Assembly: GCF_000696185.1 (NCBI RefSeq)
Contig: NZ_KK853997.1
Span: forward strand, 4,423,981 to 4,487,980
Source of the DNA: Kitasatospora cheerisanensis KCTC 2395
Lineage (GTDB): Bacteria > Actinomycetota > Actinomycetes > Streptomycetales > Streptomycetaceae
Direction of reading: 5' to 3'
DNA length: 64,000 nt
Shown: positions 8,403 through 17,412 of the stretch, in pieces
How the letters are laid out: each line of letters begins with the position of its first letter
Position numbering within the stretch: position 1 is the first letter of the stretch
Program-made: the position numbers and the translations under genes
The notes under the pieces: generated by a model
Database searches by the model: none
Told to the model about the DNA's origin: nothing
What the model saw: only the letters and a program-made list of their open reading frames with translations

Positions 8403-9383
8403 ATGACTTCTGCCTCCCCCGCCGACGCGCGGGGACGCACCCCACGACGCCGCGACAGCCGCCGCGGCGACAGCATTTTCTTCAACCTCTCCCGCGGAGC
8501 GGGCGTCCTGCTGCTGGTCGTCATGGCCGCCATCGCAGGCTTCCTGACCTACCGCTCCGCCCTCGCCCTGGGCAAGAACGAGGGCAACTTCCTCACCACC
8601 TTCGAGTGGACGCCGGACGCCGCGAAGCCGGTGTTCGGCATCGCCGTGCTCACTTTCGGCACCCTGGTCAGCGCGCTCATCGCGATGATCATCGCGGTCC
8701 CGATCGCGGTCGGCATCGCGCTGTTCATCTCGCACTACGCGCCGCGCCGGATCGCCCAGCCGTTCGCCTACCTGGTGGACCTGCTGGCCGCCGTCCCGTC
8801 GATCGTCTACGGCCTGTGGGGCGTGCTGTTCCTGGTCCCGCACATGGGCGGCCTGACCAGCTGGATGGACCAGTACCTCGGCTGGACGTACATCTTCAGC
8901 CAGTCCAGCTCCGGCGTCCCGCCGCGCAACCTGTTCACCGTCGGCATCCTGCTGGCGATCATGGTGCTGCCGATCATCACCGCGGTCACCCGCGAGGTGT
9001 TCCGGCAGGTCCCGCGGATGCACGAGGAGGCGGCGCTCGCCCTCGGCGCGACCCGCTGGGAGATGATCCGCACCGCGGTGCTGCCGTTCGGCCGCCCCGG
9101 CATCATCTCCGCGTCGATGCTCGGCCTGGGCCGCGCGCTCGGCGAGACCATCGCGGTCGCCACCGTGCTCTCCACCAACAGCAAGCTGACGCTGCACCTG
9201 CTCGACCCGGGCGGCGGCACCTTCGCCGAGAACATCGCCCTCAAGTTCAACGAGGCCCAGCCGCTCGGCCGGGACGCCCTGATGGCCTCCGGCCTCGTCC
9301 TGTTCGTGATCACCCTGCTGGTGAACGGTGCCGCCCGCGTCATCATCGCCCGCCGCAAGGAGTACTCGGGGGCCGCCGCGTGA
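8403..9383 (+). CDS. pstC: Phosphate ABC transporter permease PstC
   Basis: Inner-membrane subunit of the Pst phosphate importer, 326 residues. A basic cytoplasmic N-terminus is followed by about six membrane segments. The EAA loop that contacts the ATPase is visible (HEEAALALGATRWEMIRTAVLP). The ATG at 8403 follows CGGAGT. Its stop overlaps the pstA start by four bases (GTGA), a sign of translational coupling. Confidence 0.95.
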   Translation: MTSASPADARGRTPRRRDSRRGDSIFFNLSRGAGVLLLVVMAAIAGFLTYRSALALGKNEGNFLTTFEWTPDAAKPVFGIAVLTFGTLVSALIAMIIAVPIAVGIALFISHYAPRRIAQPFAYLVDLLAAVPSIVYGLWGVLFLVPHMGGLTSWMDQYLGWTYIFSQSSSGVPPRNLFTVGILLAIMVLPIITAVTREVFRQVPRMHEEAALALGATRWEMIRTAVLPFGRPGIISASMLGLGRALGETIAVATVLSTNSKLTLHLLDPGGGTFAENIALKFNEAQPLGRDALMASGLVLFVITLLVNGAARVIIARRKEYSGAAA

Positions 9384-10453
9384 CCGCCATCGACACCGTC
9401 GCCGCAGCCCCGCAGCTCAGCCGGCGGCTGACCGCGGCCCGGCTGCCCCGCTGGGCCCCCGCCGCGATCACCGTCGGCTCGATCGCCGTCGGCTGCGCCG
9501 TCGGCGCCGTCGCCGGACTCGAGAGCCACCTCCAGTGGGGCCTGATCTCCGCCCTGGTCTTCCTGGTCGCCAGCTACACCGCCTCGGCCACCGTCGAGGG
9601 CCGCCGGCAGGCCAAGGACCGCTTCGCCACCTCGCTGGTGTGGGTCGCCTTCATCTGCGCCGTGGTGCCGCTGGTCTCGCTGACCTTCTACACCGTGCAG
9701 CAGGGCCTCGGAGCGATCAGCCCCGAGTTCCTCAGCCACTCGATGAAGGGCGTCGTCGGCACCCTGAGCCCGGACGGCGGCATCTACCACGCCATCATCG
9801 GCACCATCGAGCAGGTCCTGCTGGCCACCCTGATCGCCGCGCCGATCGGCCTGCTCACCGCCGTCTACCTGGTGGAGTACGGCCGCGGCCGGCTCGCCAA
9901 GGCGGTCACCTTCTTCGTCGACGTGATGACGGGCATCCCGTCGGTCGTCGCCGGTCTGTTCATCCTCTCGCTCTGGAACATCTTGCTCGGCTTCGAGTAC
10001 TCCGGCTTCTCCGGCAGCCTCGCACTGGCGATCCTGATGATGCCGGTCGTGGTCCGCTCGACCGAGGAGATGCTCAAGCTCGTCCCGAACGAGCTGCGCG
10101 AGGCGTCGTACGCGCTCGGCGTGCCGCGCTGGAAGACCATCCTGCGGATCGTCCTCCCGACGGCCATCGGCGGAATCACCACCGGTGTGATGCTGGCGGT
10201 CGCCCGCATCACCGGCGAGACCGCCCCCGTGATGATGCTGGTGTTCGGCGCCGACTTCATCAACAGCGACCCGTTCAACGGACCGCAGCAGTCGCTGCCG
10301 CTCTACATCTGGCAGCAGTACTCGCAGGTCAACAACGAGTTCGGCTACTCGCGCGCCTGGGGCGCGGCACTGGTGCTGATCGCCTTCGTGATGGGGCTCA
10401 ACCTCATCGCCCGGGGCATCGCGCGCTGGCGCTCGCCCAAGGGCGGACGCTGA
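9380..10453 (+). CDS. pstA: Phosphate ABC transporter permease PstA
   Basis: Second membrane subunit of the Pst importer, about 357 residues. It starts at the GTG overlapping the pstC stop. Two extra N-terminal hydrophobic segments (about residues 25-80) precede the standard six-helix permease domain, giving a longer protein than the enterobacterial PstA, as in other actinobacteria. The EAA-type coupling loop is present (LREASYALGVPRWKTI). It pairs with PstC and PstB. Confidence 0.95.
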   Translation: MTAIDTVAAAPQLSRRLTAARLPRWAPAAITVGSIAVGCAVGAVAGLESHLQWGLISALVFLVASYTASATVEGRRQAKDRFATSLVWVAFICAVVPLVSLTFYTVQQGLGAISPEFLSHSMKGVVGTLSPDGGIYHAIIGTIEQVLLATLIAAPIGLLTAVYLVEYGRGRLAKAVTFFVDVMTGIPSVVAGLFILSLWNILLGFEYSGFSGSLALAILMMPVVVRSTEEMLKLVPNELREASYALGVPRWKTILRIVLPTAIGGITTGVMLAVARITGETAPVMMLVFGADFINSDPFNGPQQSLPLYIWQQYSQVNNEFGYSRAWGAALVLIAFVMGLNLIARGIARWRSPKGGR

Positions 10454-10494
10454 CACCGACTGACGTACGAACAGACGAGAGAAGACGAAAGATC

Positions 10495-11271
10495 ATGGCC
10501 AAGCGCATCGACGTCAGCGGACTGTCCGCCTACTACGGCTCCACCCGCGCCATCGAGGACATCTCGATGACCATCGAGCCCCGCTCCGTGACCGCCTTCA
10601 TCGGCCCCTCCGGCTGCGGCAAGTCCACCTTCCTGCGCACCCTCAACCGGATGCACGAGGTGATCCCCGGCGCCCGCGTCGAGGGCAAGGTGATGCTCGA
10701 CGACGAGAACCTGTACGGCGCGAACGTCGACCCAGTCGCCGTCCGCCGCTCGGTCGGCATGGTGTTCCAGCGGCCCAACCCGTTCCCCACCATGTCGATC
10801 TACGACAACGTGGTGGCCGGCCTGAAGCTGGCCGGGGTGAAGAAGAAGTCCGTCCTGGACGGCGTGGTGGAGAAGTCCCTGCAGGGCGCCAACCTGTGGA
10901 ACGAGGTCAAGGACCGCCTGAACAAGCCCGGCGCGGGCCTGTCCGGCGGCCAGCAGCAGCGACTGTGCATCGCCCGGGCGATCGCCGTCGAGCCCGAGGT
11001 GCTGCTGATGGACGAGCCCTGCTCGGCCCTCGACCCGATCTCCACCCTCGCCATCGAGGACCTGATCGGCGAACTGAAGTCGCAGTTCACCATCGTGATC
11101 GTGACCCACAACATGCAGCAGGCGGCGCGCGTCTCGGACCGGACCGCGTTCTTCAACCTGGCGGGCGTCGGCCAGCCCGGCAAGCTGATCGAGCTGGACG
11201 ACACCCAGCGGATCTTCTCCAACCCCTCGGTGCAGGCCACCGAGGACTACATCTCCGGCCGCTTCGGCTGA
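10495..11271 (+). CDS. pstB: Phosphate ABC transporter ATP-binding protein PstB
   Basis: ATPase of the Pst importer, 258 residues. Walker A (GPSGCGKST), the Q-loop region (MVFQRPNPFP), the LSGGQQQR signature, Walker B with catalytic Glu (VLLMDEPCSALDP) and the switch His (VTHNMQQ) are all intact. It is last in pstSCAB and is followed by two strong hairpins that separate it from the convergent pit gene. Confidence 0.97.
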   Translation: MAKRIDVSGLSAYYGSTRAIEDISMTIEPRSVTAFIGPSGCGKSTFLRTLNRMHEVIPGARVEGKVMLDDENLYGANVDPVAVRRSVGMVFQRPNPFPTMSIYDNVVAGLKLAGVKKKSVLDGVVEKSLQGANLWNEVKDRLNKPGAGLSGGQQQRLCIARAIAVEPEVLLMDEPCSALDPISTLAIEDLIGELKSQFTIVIVTHNMQQAARVSDRTAFFNLAGVGQPGKLIELDDTQRIFSNPSVQATEDYISGRFG

Positions 11272-11280
11272 CCGGGCCCC

Positions 11281-11307
11281 GCGCCGGGAGGCCCCGCCTC
11301 CCGGCGC
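11281..11307. terminator. Terminator after pstB
   Basis: A perfect 12-bp stem, GCGCCGGGAGGC with GCCTCCCGGCGC and a 3-base loop, starts 9 bases after the pstB stop. Confidence 0.75.
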
Positions 11308-11362
11308 GGAGCGCACGAGCTGCTTCGCGGTGCTGCATGGCGGTGCCGCCGCGGAGCCGACG

Positions 11363-11397
11363 AAGGGCCCGCCCCCGTGCTGTGGGGGCGGGCCCTT
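11363..11397. terminator. Bidirectional terminator between pstB and pit
   Basis: A perfect 14-bp stem, AAGGGCCCGCCCCC with GGGGGCGGGCCCTT and a 7-base loop. Flanking A and T residues on each arm allow it to act for both convergent operons. Confidence 0.8.
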
Positions 11398-11425
11398 CCG
11401 CCGTCGTGCCGTGAACGCGTGCGGG

Positions 11426-12421
11426 TCAGAGCACGATCAGATTGACGATGCCGAACATCGCCGCCGCCACGATCGCGGCCGCCGGCATGGTGATGAACCA
11501 GCCCATCACGATGTTCTTCGCCACCCCCCAGCGGACCGCGCGGACCCGCTTGGTGGCGCCCACGCCCATGATCGCCGAGGTGATCACGTGAGTGGTGGAG
11601 ATCGGCGCCGCGTAGACGAACGAGGTGACGTACATGACCGCGGACGCCGTCGCCTCGGCGGCGAAGCCCTGCGGCGGGTCCAGCTCGATGATCTTGCGGC
11701 CGAGGGTGCGCATGATCCGCCAGCCGCCCGCGTAGGTGCCCAGCGAGAGCATCATCGCGCAGGAGATCTTCACCCAGATCGGGATGCCGGTGCCGGACTG
11801 GTGGCCGGAGATGGTCAGCGCCATCACCACGATGCCCATGGTCTTCTGGGCGTCCTGCAGGCCGTGCGCCAGCGCCATCGCGGCCGCCGAAGCGGTCTGC
11901 GCCACCCGGAAGTTGCGCTTGGCCTTGTGCGGGTTGGTCCGCCGGAAGATCCACAGGATCGCCAGCATCACCAGGAAACCGCCGACCAGGCCGACCACCG
12001 GCGAGACGATCATCGGGATGATGATCTTCTCGACCACGCCGTGCCAGACCACGTCGGTGCCGCCGGCCAGCGCCGCGCCCACCATGCCGCCGAACAGCGC
12101 GTGCGAGGAGGAGGACGGCAGGCCGAAGTACCAGGTCACCAGGTTCCAGGCGATCGCCCCGACCAGGGCCGCGAACAGGATCGCCATGCCCTTGCTGCCG
12201 GTCGGGGTCTCGATGATCCCCTCGGAGACGGTCTTCGCCACCCCGCTGCCGAGGAAGGCGCCCGCCAGGTTCATCACCGCGGCCATCGCCAGCGCCGCCC
12301 GCGGGGTCAGCGCCCGGGTGGAGACCGAGGTGGCGATCGCGTTGGCGGAGTCGTGGAACCCGTTCGTGTACGTGAAGAAGAAAGCGACGCCGATGACGAC
12401 GATCAGTGCTGCCATGTCCAC
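11426..12421 (-). CDS. pit: Low-affinity inorganic phosphate transporter, PiT family
   Basis: Proton-coupled phosphate permease of 331 residues and roughly ten membrane segments. The two PiT repeats are recognisable: TNGFHDSANAIAT near the N-terminus and GLQDAQKTMG in the middle, plus ISTTHVITSAIMGVGA later. I use the GTG at 12421, which has AAGGAG 11 bases upstream; an ATG at 12415 is an alternative. The DUF47 gene lies 5 bases upstream on the same strand, the usual Pit-accessory pair. It is convergent with the high-affinity pst operon. Confidence 0.93.
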   Translation of the reverse strand: MDMAALIVVIGVAFFFTYTNGFHDSANAIATSVSTRALTPRAALAMAAVMNLAGAFLGSGVAKTVSEGIIETPTGSKGMAILFAALVGAIAWNLVTWYFGLPSSSSHALFGGMVGAALAGGTDVVWHGVVEKIIIPMIVSPVVGLVGGFLVMLAILWIFRRTNPHKAKRNFRVAQTASAAAMALAHGLQDAQKTMGIVVMALTISGHQSGTGIPIWVKISCAMMLSLGTYAGGWRIMRTLGRKIIELDPPQGFAAEATASAVMYVTSFVYAAPISTTHVITSAIMGVGATKRVRAVRWGVAKNIVMGWFITMPAAAIVAAAMFGIVNLIVL

Positions 12422-12426
12422 GGAGC

Positions 12427-13047
12427 TCAGGACTCCTTGACGGCGATGGTCTCCACCGTGTTGGCCACGTGCTCGAACGCGTCGGCGGCCTCTTCGAGGA
12501 CGTCCACCACCTGCTTGAGCTTCAGCACCTCGATCGCCTCGTACTGGCCCGAGAACAGGTGGGCCAGCAGCTTGCGGTGGATCTGGTCCGCCTGGTTCTC
12601 CAGCCGGTTGACCTCGATCCAGTACTCGGTGAGGTTCGACATCGACCGCAGGTTCGGCATCGCCTCGGCGGTCAGCTCGGCGGCCCGGGCCAGCACCTCG
12701 ATCTGCTGCTCGATGCCCTTGGGGAGGGTCTCGATGTCGTACAGCACGACCAGGTCGACGGCCTCCTCCATGAAGTCCATGATGTCGTCCAGCGAGGAGG
12801 CCAGCGTGTAGATGTCCTCCCGGTCGAACGGGGTGATGAACGAGGAGTTCAGCTGGTGGAAGATCGCATGGGTGGTGTCGTCCCCGGCGTGCTCGGCGGC
12901 GCGCATGCGCTCGACGATCTCCGCGCGGGCGGACACGTCCGAGCCCAGTAGTTCCAGCAGGAGCTTCGATCCGACGACCAGGTTCTCCGCCGCGGCGGCG
13001 AACATGTCGTAGAAGCTCGTCTCCTTCGGGGTCAGGCTAAAACGCAC
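12427..13047 (-). CDS. DUF47 family (PhoU-like) Pit accessory protein
   Basis: A 206-residue, all-helical PhoU-related protein that accompanies Pit transporters and is thought to modulate them. It begins at a GTG preceded by GGAG six bases away (MRFSLTPKETSFYDMF). The DUF47 pattern is clear: PFDREDIYTLASSLDDIMDFMEE around residues 70-95, with acidic residues that bind metal in PhoU proteins. The frame is open for another 500 bases upstream, but that part overlaps csoR on the other strand and is not coding-like. Confidence 0.92.
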   Translation of the reverse strand: MRFSLTPKETSFYDMFAAAAENLVVGSKLLLELLGSDVSARAEIVERMRAAEHAGDDTTHAIFHQLNSSFITPFDREDIYTLASSLDDIMDFMEEAVDLVVLYDIETLPKGIEQQIEVLARAAELTAEAMPNLRSMSNLTEYWIEVNRLENQADQIHRKLLAHLFSGQYEAIEVLKLKQVVDVLEEAADAFEHVANTVETIAVKES

Positions 13048-13100
13048 GGAAATCTCCGATGTGCGGGGTCGGTACTTGACGATGCTAGGCGCACGTCCCT

Positions 13101-13114
13101 CGTGCCCGGGCACG
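13101..13114. promoter_or_regulatory. Perfect palindrome in the DUF47/csoR divergent region
   Basis: CGTGCCCGGGCACG is a perfect 14-base palindrome 54 bases upstream of the DUF47 start. A -10-like TAGCAT lies nearby on the minus strand. It could be an operator for the pit operon; no known consensus was matched. Confidence 0.3.
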
Positions 13115-13244
13115 GGGTTGCCGACGCGCGCCCTAAGTGTGTCCCACGACACTCCGGTTTGCTCCCGCTCTGCACGGGGATCTCTGAGCTGACGCCCGGA
13201 CGGCGGAACACCACACCGGTGCCGGATGTTGGAAACTGGGGGCA

Positions 13245-13269
13245 CCTCCCGGCCGAAGGCCGGGGGAGG
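13245..13269 (+). repeat. Hairpin in csoR leader
   Basis: CCTCCCGGCC-GAA-GGCCGGGGGAGG forms a 10-bp stem with a small G bulge, 30 bases before the csoR ATG. Stem-loops of this form (GGGGGCACCTCCC...) recur in Streptomyces leader regions. It may attenuate csoR transcription. Confidence 0.5.
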
Positions 13270-13299
13270 GCCGAGACCGAAACCAAGAGGGCGGACCTG

Positions 13300-13656
13300 A
13301 TGACCACCATCGACACCCCCAGCACCGACGCCGCAGCGGCGTGCCACGGCTCGGCGCACGGCGACGGCCCGCACGGCTACAGCGGCGACAAGGAAGCGCA
13401 CCTGAAGCGCCTGCGCCGGATCGAGGGTCAGATCCGCGGCCTGCAGCGGATGGTCGACGAGGACGTCTACTGCATCGACATCCTCACCCAGGTCTCCGCC
13501 TCCACCAAGGCCCTGCAGTCCTTCGCGCTGGCCCTGCTGGAGGAGCACCTGCGGCACTGCGTCGCCGCGGCCGCCGCCGCGGAGGACGGCGGCGAGGAGC
13601 TGAACGCCAAGGTCGCCGAGGCCAGCGCGGCCATCGCGCGGCTGCTGCGCACCTGA
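13300..13656 (+). CDS. csoR: CsoR family copper-sensing repressor
   Basis: A four-helix metal-sensing repressor of 118 residues (DUF156). The Cu(I) ligand set of CsoR is present: Cys in VYCIDIL, then His and Cys in the second helix (EEHLRHC). The N-terminus is a His-rich disordered tail (CHGSAHGDGPH), which may also bind metal. Copper binding should release DNA and derepress copper export genes; none are in this window, so the targets are elsewhere. Its place beside DUF47-pit matches the locus of the characterised Streptomyces CsoR as I remember it. Confidence 0.88.
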   Translation: MTTIDTPSTDAAAACHGSAHGDGPHGYSGDKEAHLKRLRRIEGQIRGLQRMVDEDVYCIDILTQVSASTKALQSFALALLEEHLRHCVAAAAAAEDGGEELNAKVAEASAAIARLLRT

Positions 13657-13677
13657 CCGCCGGCCCTTCCTGACGTC

Positions 13678-13708
13678 CGATCAGCCGCCCGTCCCGGGCG
13701 GCTGATCG
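13678..13708. terminator. Terminator after csoR overlapping the next gene's end
   Basis: A perfect 14-bp stem, CGATCAGCCGCCCG with CGGGCGGCTGATCG and a 3-base loop. It starts 21 bases after csoR and lies over the last codons and stop of the convergent small gene. Confidence 0.75.
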
Positions 13709-13860
13709 TCGTCCCCGCGCAGCAGCACCTCGTCGATCTGCTCTGCGGCCAGCCGCTCGGCGTGGCTGGCCGAGGCGGCGATCATCAGCTCGCCGGCCAG
13801 GTCGATCTCGTCCAGCGCGGTTCTGTCGTGGCCGCCGGTGCCGCTCTCCCCGGTTGCCAT
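13681..13860 (-). CDS. Small hypothetical protein, 59 aa
   Basis: I do not recognise this family. It is read from the ATG at 13860 with GGAGG five bases upstream, a strong start signal. The product is acidic and soluble, with a central helix-like stretch (LDEIDLAGELMIAASASHAERLAAEQIDEVLL) flanked by Gly-rich ends. No signal peptide or membrane segment. The csoR terminator hairpin is built into its 3' end. Function unknown. Confidence 0.6.
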   Translation of the reverse strand: MATGESGTGGHDRTALDEIDLAGELMIAASASHAERLAAEQIDEVLLRGDDDQPPGTGG

Positions 13861-13993
13861 GTGGCCTCCACCCCTTCCGCGCCCCGTCCGTGCCCCGGCC
13901 CGCCTGCCCCGCCCCCGTACCAGCGTAGGCAGCGGGGGGCCCGGCCACATGGCACGGACGGGCCATCTCTGGTGTCCGAAACGGGTGGGACGG

Positions 13994-14824
13994 TCACTGC
14001 GGGGAGGGTGAGGCCTTCATCGAGTACAGGTCCGCGGCGGCCGGCTCGGCGACCTCCACCGGCTTGCCGAAGTCGGTCAGCGACAGGACGGAGACCACCT
14101 TCACCTGGTCCTTCGCGGCGGTGGAGCCGGCCACCCCGGCGAAGGCGAAGTTCTCCACCACCTTGTGCAGCCGGCCCCGCGCGTCCAGCCAGGCCTCGTA
14201 CGGGACCTCCTTGACGGTGAAGGTCTGCGCGGCCGTCCGCAGGCCGTCCGCGCCTCGGCCGCCGGTCGCGTCGGCGGCCTTGGCGAGGTCCAGGACGCCC
14301 TTGTAGTGCTTCAGCTCCACGCCGTTCACCGTCTCGGAGCCGACCAGCTCGGCGGTCTGCGCGCCGCGCAGCGCGCCCGCGGCGGACGCCGGGTCGGTGG
14401 CCCCGGTGCTCACCAGGTTGCCGTCCGGGAGCTGGCGGACGTCCAGCTTGACCCACTTGCCCTCGGGGATCTTGGCGGCGCTGTTCTGCAGGTAGACCGT
14501 GCCGGGCAGGAGCACCTCGGTGATCTTCCCCGGGGTGGCGGTGCCCGCCGGGACGTCGATCTCCAGCCGGCCCAGCCGCTTCACGTAGTCGTAGCCGCCG
14601 GTGCCGTGGAACACCGTCTTCTTCTCCGCGGACTCGGTGGTCAGCTCGGTGGCGGCGTGCGCCGAACCGGTGCGGCCGGTGATGTCGGCGGCGGACCGCA
14701 CCGCGGTCAGCGGGTCCGCCGACAGCTGGTCGGCCGAGCCGTCCTGGGACTGCCCGCCGGCACCGCAGGCGGACAGCACGGTGACGAGCACGGCCGCGGC
14801 GGCGGCCCGGTTGAGCATCTTCAC
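13994..14824 (-). CDS. LppX/LprG-like lipoprotein
   Basis: Secreted lipoprotein of about 276 residues. A short signal peptide ends in the lipobox LSAC, followed by an AGGQSQDGSAD linker. The rest has the mixed alpha/beta pattern of LolA-like actinobacterial lipoproteins (LppX/LprG type) that carry lipids across the envelope. I chose the GTG at 14824 with AGGGG upstream; ATG 14818 and an upstream ATG at 14860 are possible. The function is inferred from fold-level similarity only. Confidence 0.75.
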   Translation of the reverse strand: MKMLNRAAAAAVLVTVLSACGAGGQSQDGSADQLSADPLTAVRSAADITGRTGSAHAATELTTESAEKKTVFHGTGGYDYVKRLGRLEIDVPAGTATPGKITEVLLPGTVYLQNSAAKIPEGKWVKLDVRQLPDGNLVSTGATDPASAAGALRGAQTAELVGSETVNGVELKHYKGVLDLAKAADATGGRGADGLRTAAQTFTVKEVPYEAWLDARGRLHKVVENFAFAGVAGSTAAKDQVKVVSVLSLTDFGKPVEVAEPAAADLYSMKASPSPQ

Positions 14825-14980
14825 GTTCGACAACCCCCTGGGCCCCGGACGACCCGGCAAGCAGCCGCCCCGGATGGACAGCGCGCCTGCCCGGCAAACG
14901 AGTTGGGGCGGGGAAGGTTACGCGCCCGACCCGTGGACGCGCGTACCGCCGCGCCACCCGGGCGGGTTACCGTGAGGGAC

Positions 14981-15169
14981 GTGGCAGACCAGCGGCCGGA
15001 GACCACCGGCGTGGCAGCGCGGACCGACCATCGGACCGAGGTGGCGGAGCGCGGCTCCTTCTGCTTCGCCCAGTGCAGTTGCGGCTGGTTCGCCCCCGGG
15101 CGGCGCTCCCGCGACAAGGCCCGGCGGGACGCCGCCGAACACCAGGACGACCCGGACCGGGCCGACTGA
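14981..15169 (+). CDS. Small Cys-containing hypothetical protein, 62 aa
   Basis: Translated from a GTG that follows GAGGGAC. The product is short, charged and soluble, with a central CFAQCSCGW motif (three Cys in six residues) and a basic helix after it (GRRSRDKARRDAAEH). The Cys cluster suggests a small metal-binding knuckle, but four ligands are not evident. I recall similar orphan proteins in Streptomyces with no assigned function. Confidence 0.6.
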   Translation: MADQRPETTGVAARTDHRTEVAERGSFCFAQCSCGWFAPGRRSRDKARRDAAEHQDDPDRAD

Positions 15170-15197
15170 GCCCCGGGCCCCCGGACCGGACGGACCG

Positions 15198-15935
15198 TCA
15201 GGCCGCCAGGTCGGACTCCCGGTCGCGGTCCGCGCGCCGGCCCGAGCGGGCCGCACGGCCGCCGGACGCGGCCGCCGAACGGCGCCGGCCGGACGCCGCC
15301 GCCGGGGCCTTCGCCATCACCAGCGGGCGCAGCGCCGTGCGGGACAGCGCGTGGCACAGCGGCACCAGCACGGCCATCGCGATCGGGGCGAGCAGCAGCA
15401 CCACGGCGGTCGCCAGCGCGTAGCCGCCGATCACGTCGGTCGGGTAGTGCACGCCCACGTACATCCGGCAGAAGCCCTGCAGCAGGGCGAGCGCGCCGGC
15501 GGCCGCGCCGAGCTTCCGGTTGACCAGGAACAGCGCGACGGCGATGCCCATCGACATCGCGGAGTGGTCGCTGACGAAGGACAGGGTGTCCTCCTTGCCG
15601 GGGACCAGCACGTCGATCTCGGGGTGGTCGACGAACGGGCGCGGCCGGTCGACCATGGCCGAGATCGGCAGGTTGGCGAGTTCGGCGATCGCCACCGCGA
15701 CCGGCGCCCACAGCACCCCCGCGACGGCGACCGGCGCGTCCGGGCGGCGGCGGGCGCTCAGCCAGGCGGTCAGGCCGATCGCGGCCAGGCCCAGCAGGAT
15801 GCCGTACTCGGCGGTCCAGGCGACGAGCGAGTCCAGCCAGCCGGGCGCGTCGGAGGCCAGGCCGTTGACGGCCTTGAGCAGTCCGAGGTCAGGATCGCCC
15901 GAACCGGTTCCCGCATCGGCGAGCAGCGTCGGCAC
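15198..15935 (-). CDS. PAP2 family membrane phosphatase
   Basis: Integral membrane phosphatidate phosphatase-type enzyme, about 245 residues with five to six membrane segments. The three catalytic blocks are present in slightly variant form: DRPRPF, SDHSA (for PSGH) and CRMYVGVHYPTD (for SRxxxGxHxxxD). The GTG at 15935 has an ideal AGGAGG six bases upstream, so the longer frame to 16043 is not used. It probably dephosphorylates a lipid such as undecaprenyl or phosphatidyl phosphate at the outer face. The C-terminus is an Arg/Ala-rich cytoplasmic tail. Confidence 0.85.
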   Translation of the reverse strand: MPTLLADAGTGSGDPDLGLLKAVNGLASDAPGWLDSLVAWTAEYGILLGLAAIGLTAWLSARRRPDAPVAVAGVLWAPVAVAIAELANLPISAMVDRPRPFVDHPEIDVLVPGKEDTLSFVSDHSAMSMGIAVALFLVNRKLGAAAGALALLQGFCRMYVGVHYPTDVIGGYALATAVVLLLAPIAMAVLVPLCHALSRTALRPLVMAKAPAAASGRRRSAAASGGRAARSGRRADRDRESDLAA

Positions 15936-16111
15936 GCCGCACCTCCTGTCCGCTCTCCGCAGTGGTTCCCGGTCCGGTGCGGCCGGGTGCGGACGACCGG
16001 CAGCCTCCTGAGTCAACGCGATCAAGGCCGCCGCGGTTTCCACTGAAACACGCTGTTATGGAAACTTGACTCACCGTCCACCCCGCATGCACATGCCGAG
16101 CAGACGGTCCG

Positions 16112-17164
16112 TCAGCTCTTTGCCGGCTTTTGACTCGCCGTGATGGTGCCGTCGTTCTTGTTCCGGACCGGCAGCGCGGCGGCGCCGTCCGGGGTCACCC
16201 GGGTCGCCCCGATGTAGTCCCGCTGGTTGATGGTGTCGTAGCGGACCTTGGCGCCGGTGTGCGGAGCGTCGATCATGTAGCCGCCGCCGACGTACAGGCC
16301 GACGTGGTGGATGGTGCGCGGGTCCTCCAGGTCGTTGGCGAAGAACACCAGGTCGCCGGGCCGGAGTTGGTCCCGCGACGGGTGCGGCCCGCTGTACCAC
16401 TGGTCGTTGGCCACCCGGGGCAGCTCGATCCCCACGCTGCGGAACGCCGCCTGGGTCAGGCCCGAGCAGTCGAACCGCCCGTCCTCCCAGGTCTGGCCGG
16501 TGCCGCCCCACATGTAGTCGATGCCGAGCTTGCTCTGCGCGAAGTAGATCGCCCCCGCCGCCTCCTTGGACAGCGCCAGCTGCACGCCCGGGTTCGGCGG
16601 CGCGGTGAAGGACTTGGCCAGCGACTGGATGTTCTTCACGTACCCGCGGGTCTCGCTGTACGGCGGCACCCCGCCGTGGCTGATCACCGCGTACGGGCCG
16701 GCGTTGTACGCGGCCAGCATGTTGGCCTGCCGGTCGCCGGGCACCTGGGCGACGTCCTTGGCCAGCGCGCAGTCGTAGGCGGCGGCGGAGGCGATCGCGT
16801 CGAAGGCGTTCCAGATGTCCCGCTTGCCGTCGCCGTCGCCGTCCGTCCCGTACGTCGCCCACGTCCCCTCCAGGAACTGGGCCATCCCGTACGCCTTCGC
16901 CGGGCTCTTCGCCGACGGGTCGAAACCGCTCTCCTGGTACAGCTGCGCGGCCAGCATCGGCGCCGAGATCTCCGGGCAGTACGAGCCCCACTTCTGGATC
17001 TGCTGCCGGTACTGCGCCGGCACCGTCCCGCTGGAGAGCGACAGTTCACCGGAGCGCTCCGGAGCCCCGCTGGCCGCGTACGTCCCCAGCGTCACCACCC
17101 CGACGAACCCGATGGCCACCACCACGCTCGCGGCACCTGCGAGCCGAGCCTTCCCGAGCGCCAT
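16112..17164 (-). CDS. Bifunctional lytic transglycosylase / NlpC-P60 hydrolase
   Basis: Secreted or membrane-anchored cell-wall hydrolase of about 350 residues. One N-terminal membrane segment (about residues 10-30) is followed by an SLT domain with catalytic Glu in LYQESGFDP and the AYGMAQF motif, then an NlpC/P60 endopeptidase domain with catalytic Cys in FDCSGL and His in IHHVGLYVG. The SLT plus NlpC layout is that of VirB1-like hydrolases of Gram-positive conjugation systems. It is divergent from the T4SS-like genes, which suits opening the wall for that apparatus. Starts at ATG 17197 or TTG 17224 are possible. Confidence 0.88.
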   Translation of the reverse strand: MALGKARLAGAASVVVAIGFVGVVTLGTYAASGAPERSGELSLSSGTVPAQYRQQIQKWGSYCPEISAPMLAAQLYQESGFDPSAKSPAKAYGMAQFLEGTWATYGTDGDGDGKRDIWNAFDAIASAAAYDCALAKDVAQVPGDRQANMLAAYNAGPYAVISHGGVPPYSETRGYVKNIQSLAKSFTAPPNPGVQLALSKEAAGAIYFAQSKLGIDYMWGGTGQTWEDGRFDCSGLTQAAFRSVGIELPRVANDQWYSGPHPSRDQLRPGDLVFFANDLEDPRTIHHVGLYVGGGYMIDAPHTGAKVRYDTINQRDYIGATRVTPDGAAALPVRNKNDGTITASQKPAKS

Positions 17165-17412
17165 CCCGCACCATCCCGACGGATCGTCAGCAGCCATGTC
17201 CTGTCGCGTTATTGCCCGGTGCAATCATCACAGATACCAAGCGCGGGCAGTATCCTCGAACCATCGGACATCCTGGCGGAAGCGTCCGGCCACCACGAGC
17301 AATCCGCGAGAAGCAGCCAAGTCGACGTCAGATCTGGCCAAGAATAGGACCTGCCCCTTCGCTCGACCGTGGTCCGGGGCCTTGAATTTTCCTGATCGGG
17401 CGGTGAGATGGG

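Noticed and set aside
6461..10453. 1330-codon frame running from the NUDIX gene through pstS and pstC into pstA
   Set aside because: Only the last part (from 9380) is PstA. The rest is out-of-frame reading of pstS and pstC; the high-GC sequence simply lacks stops.
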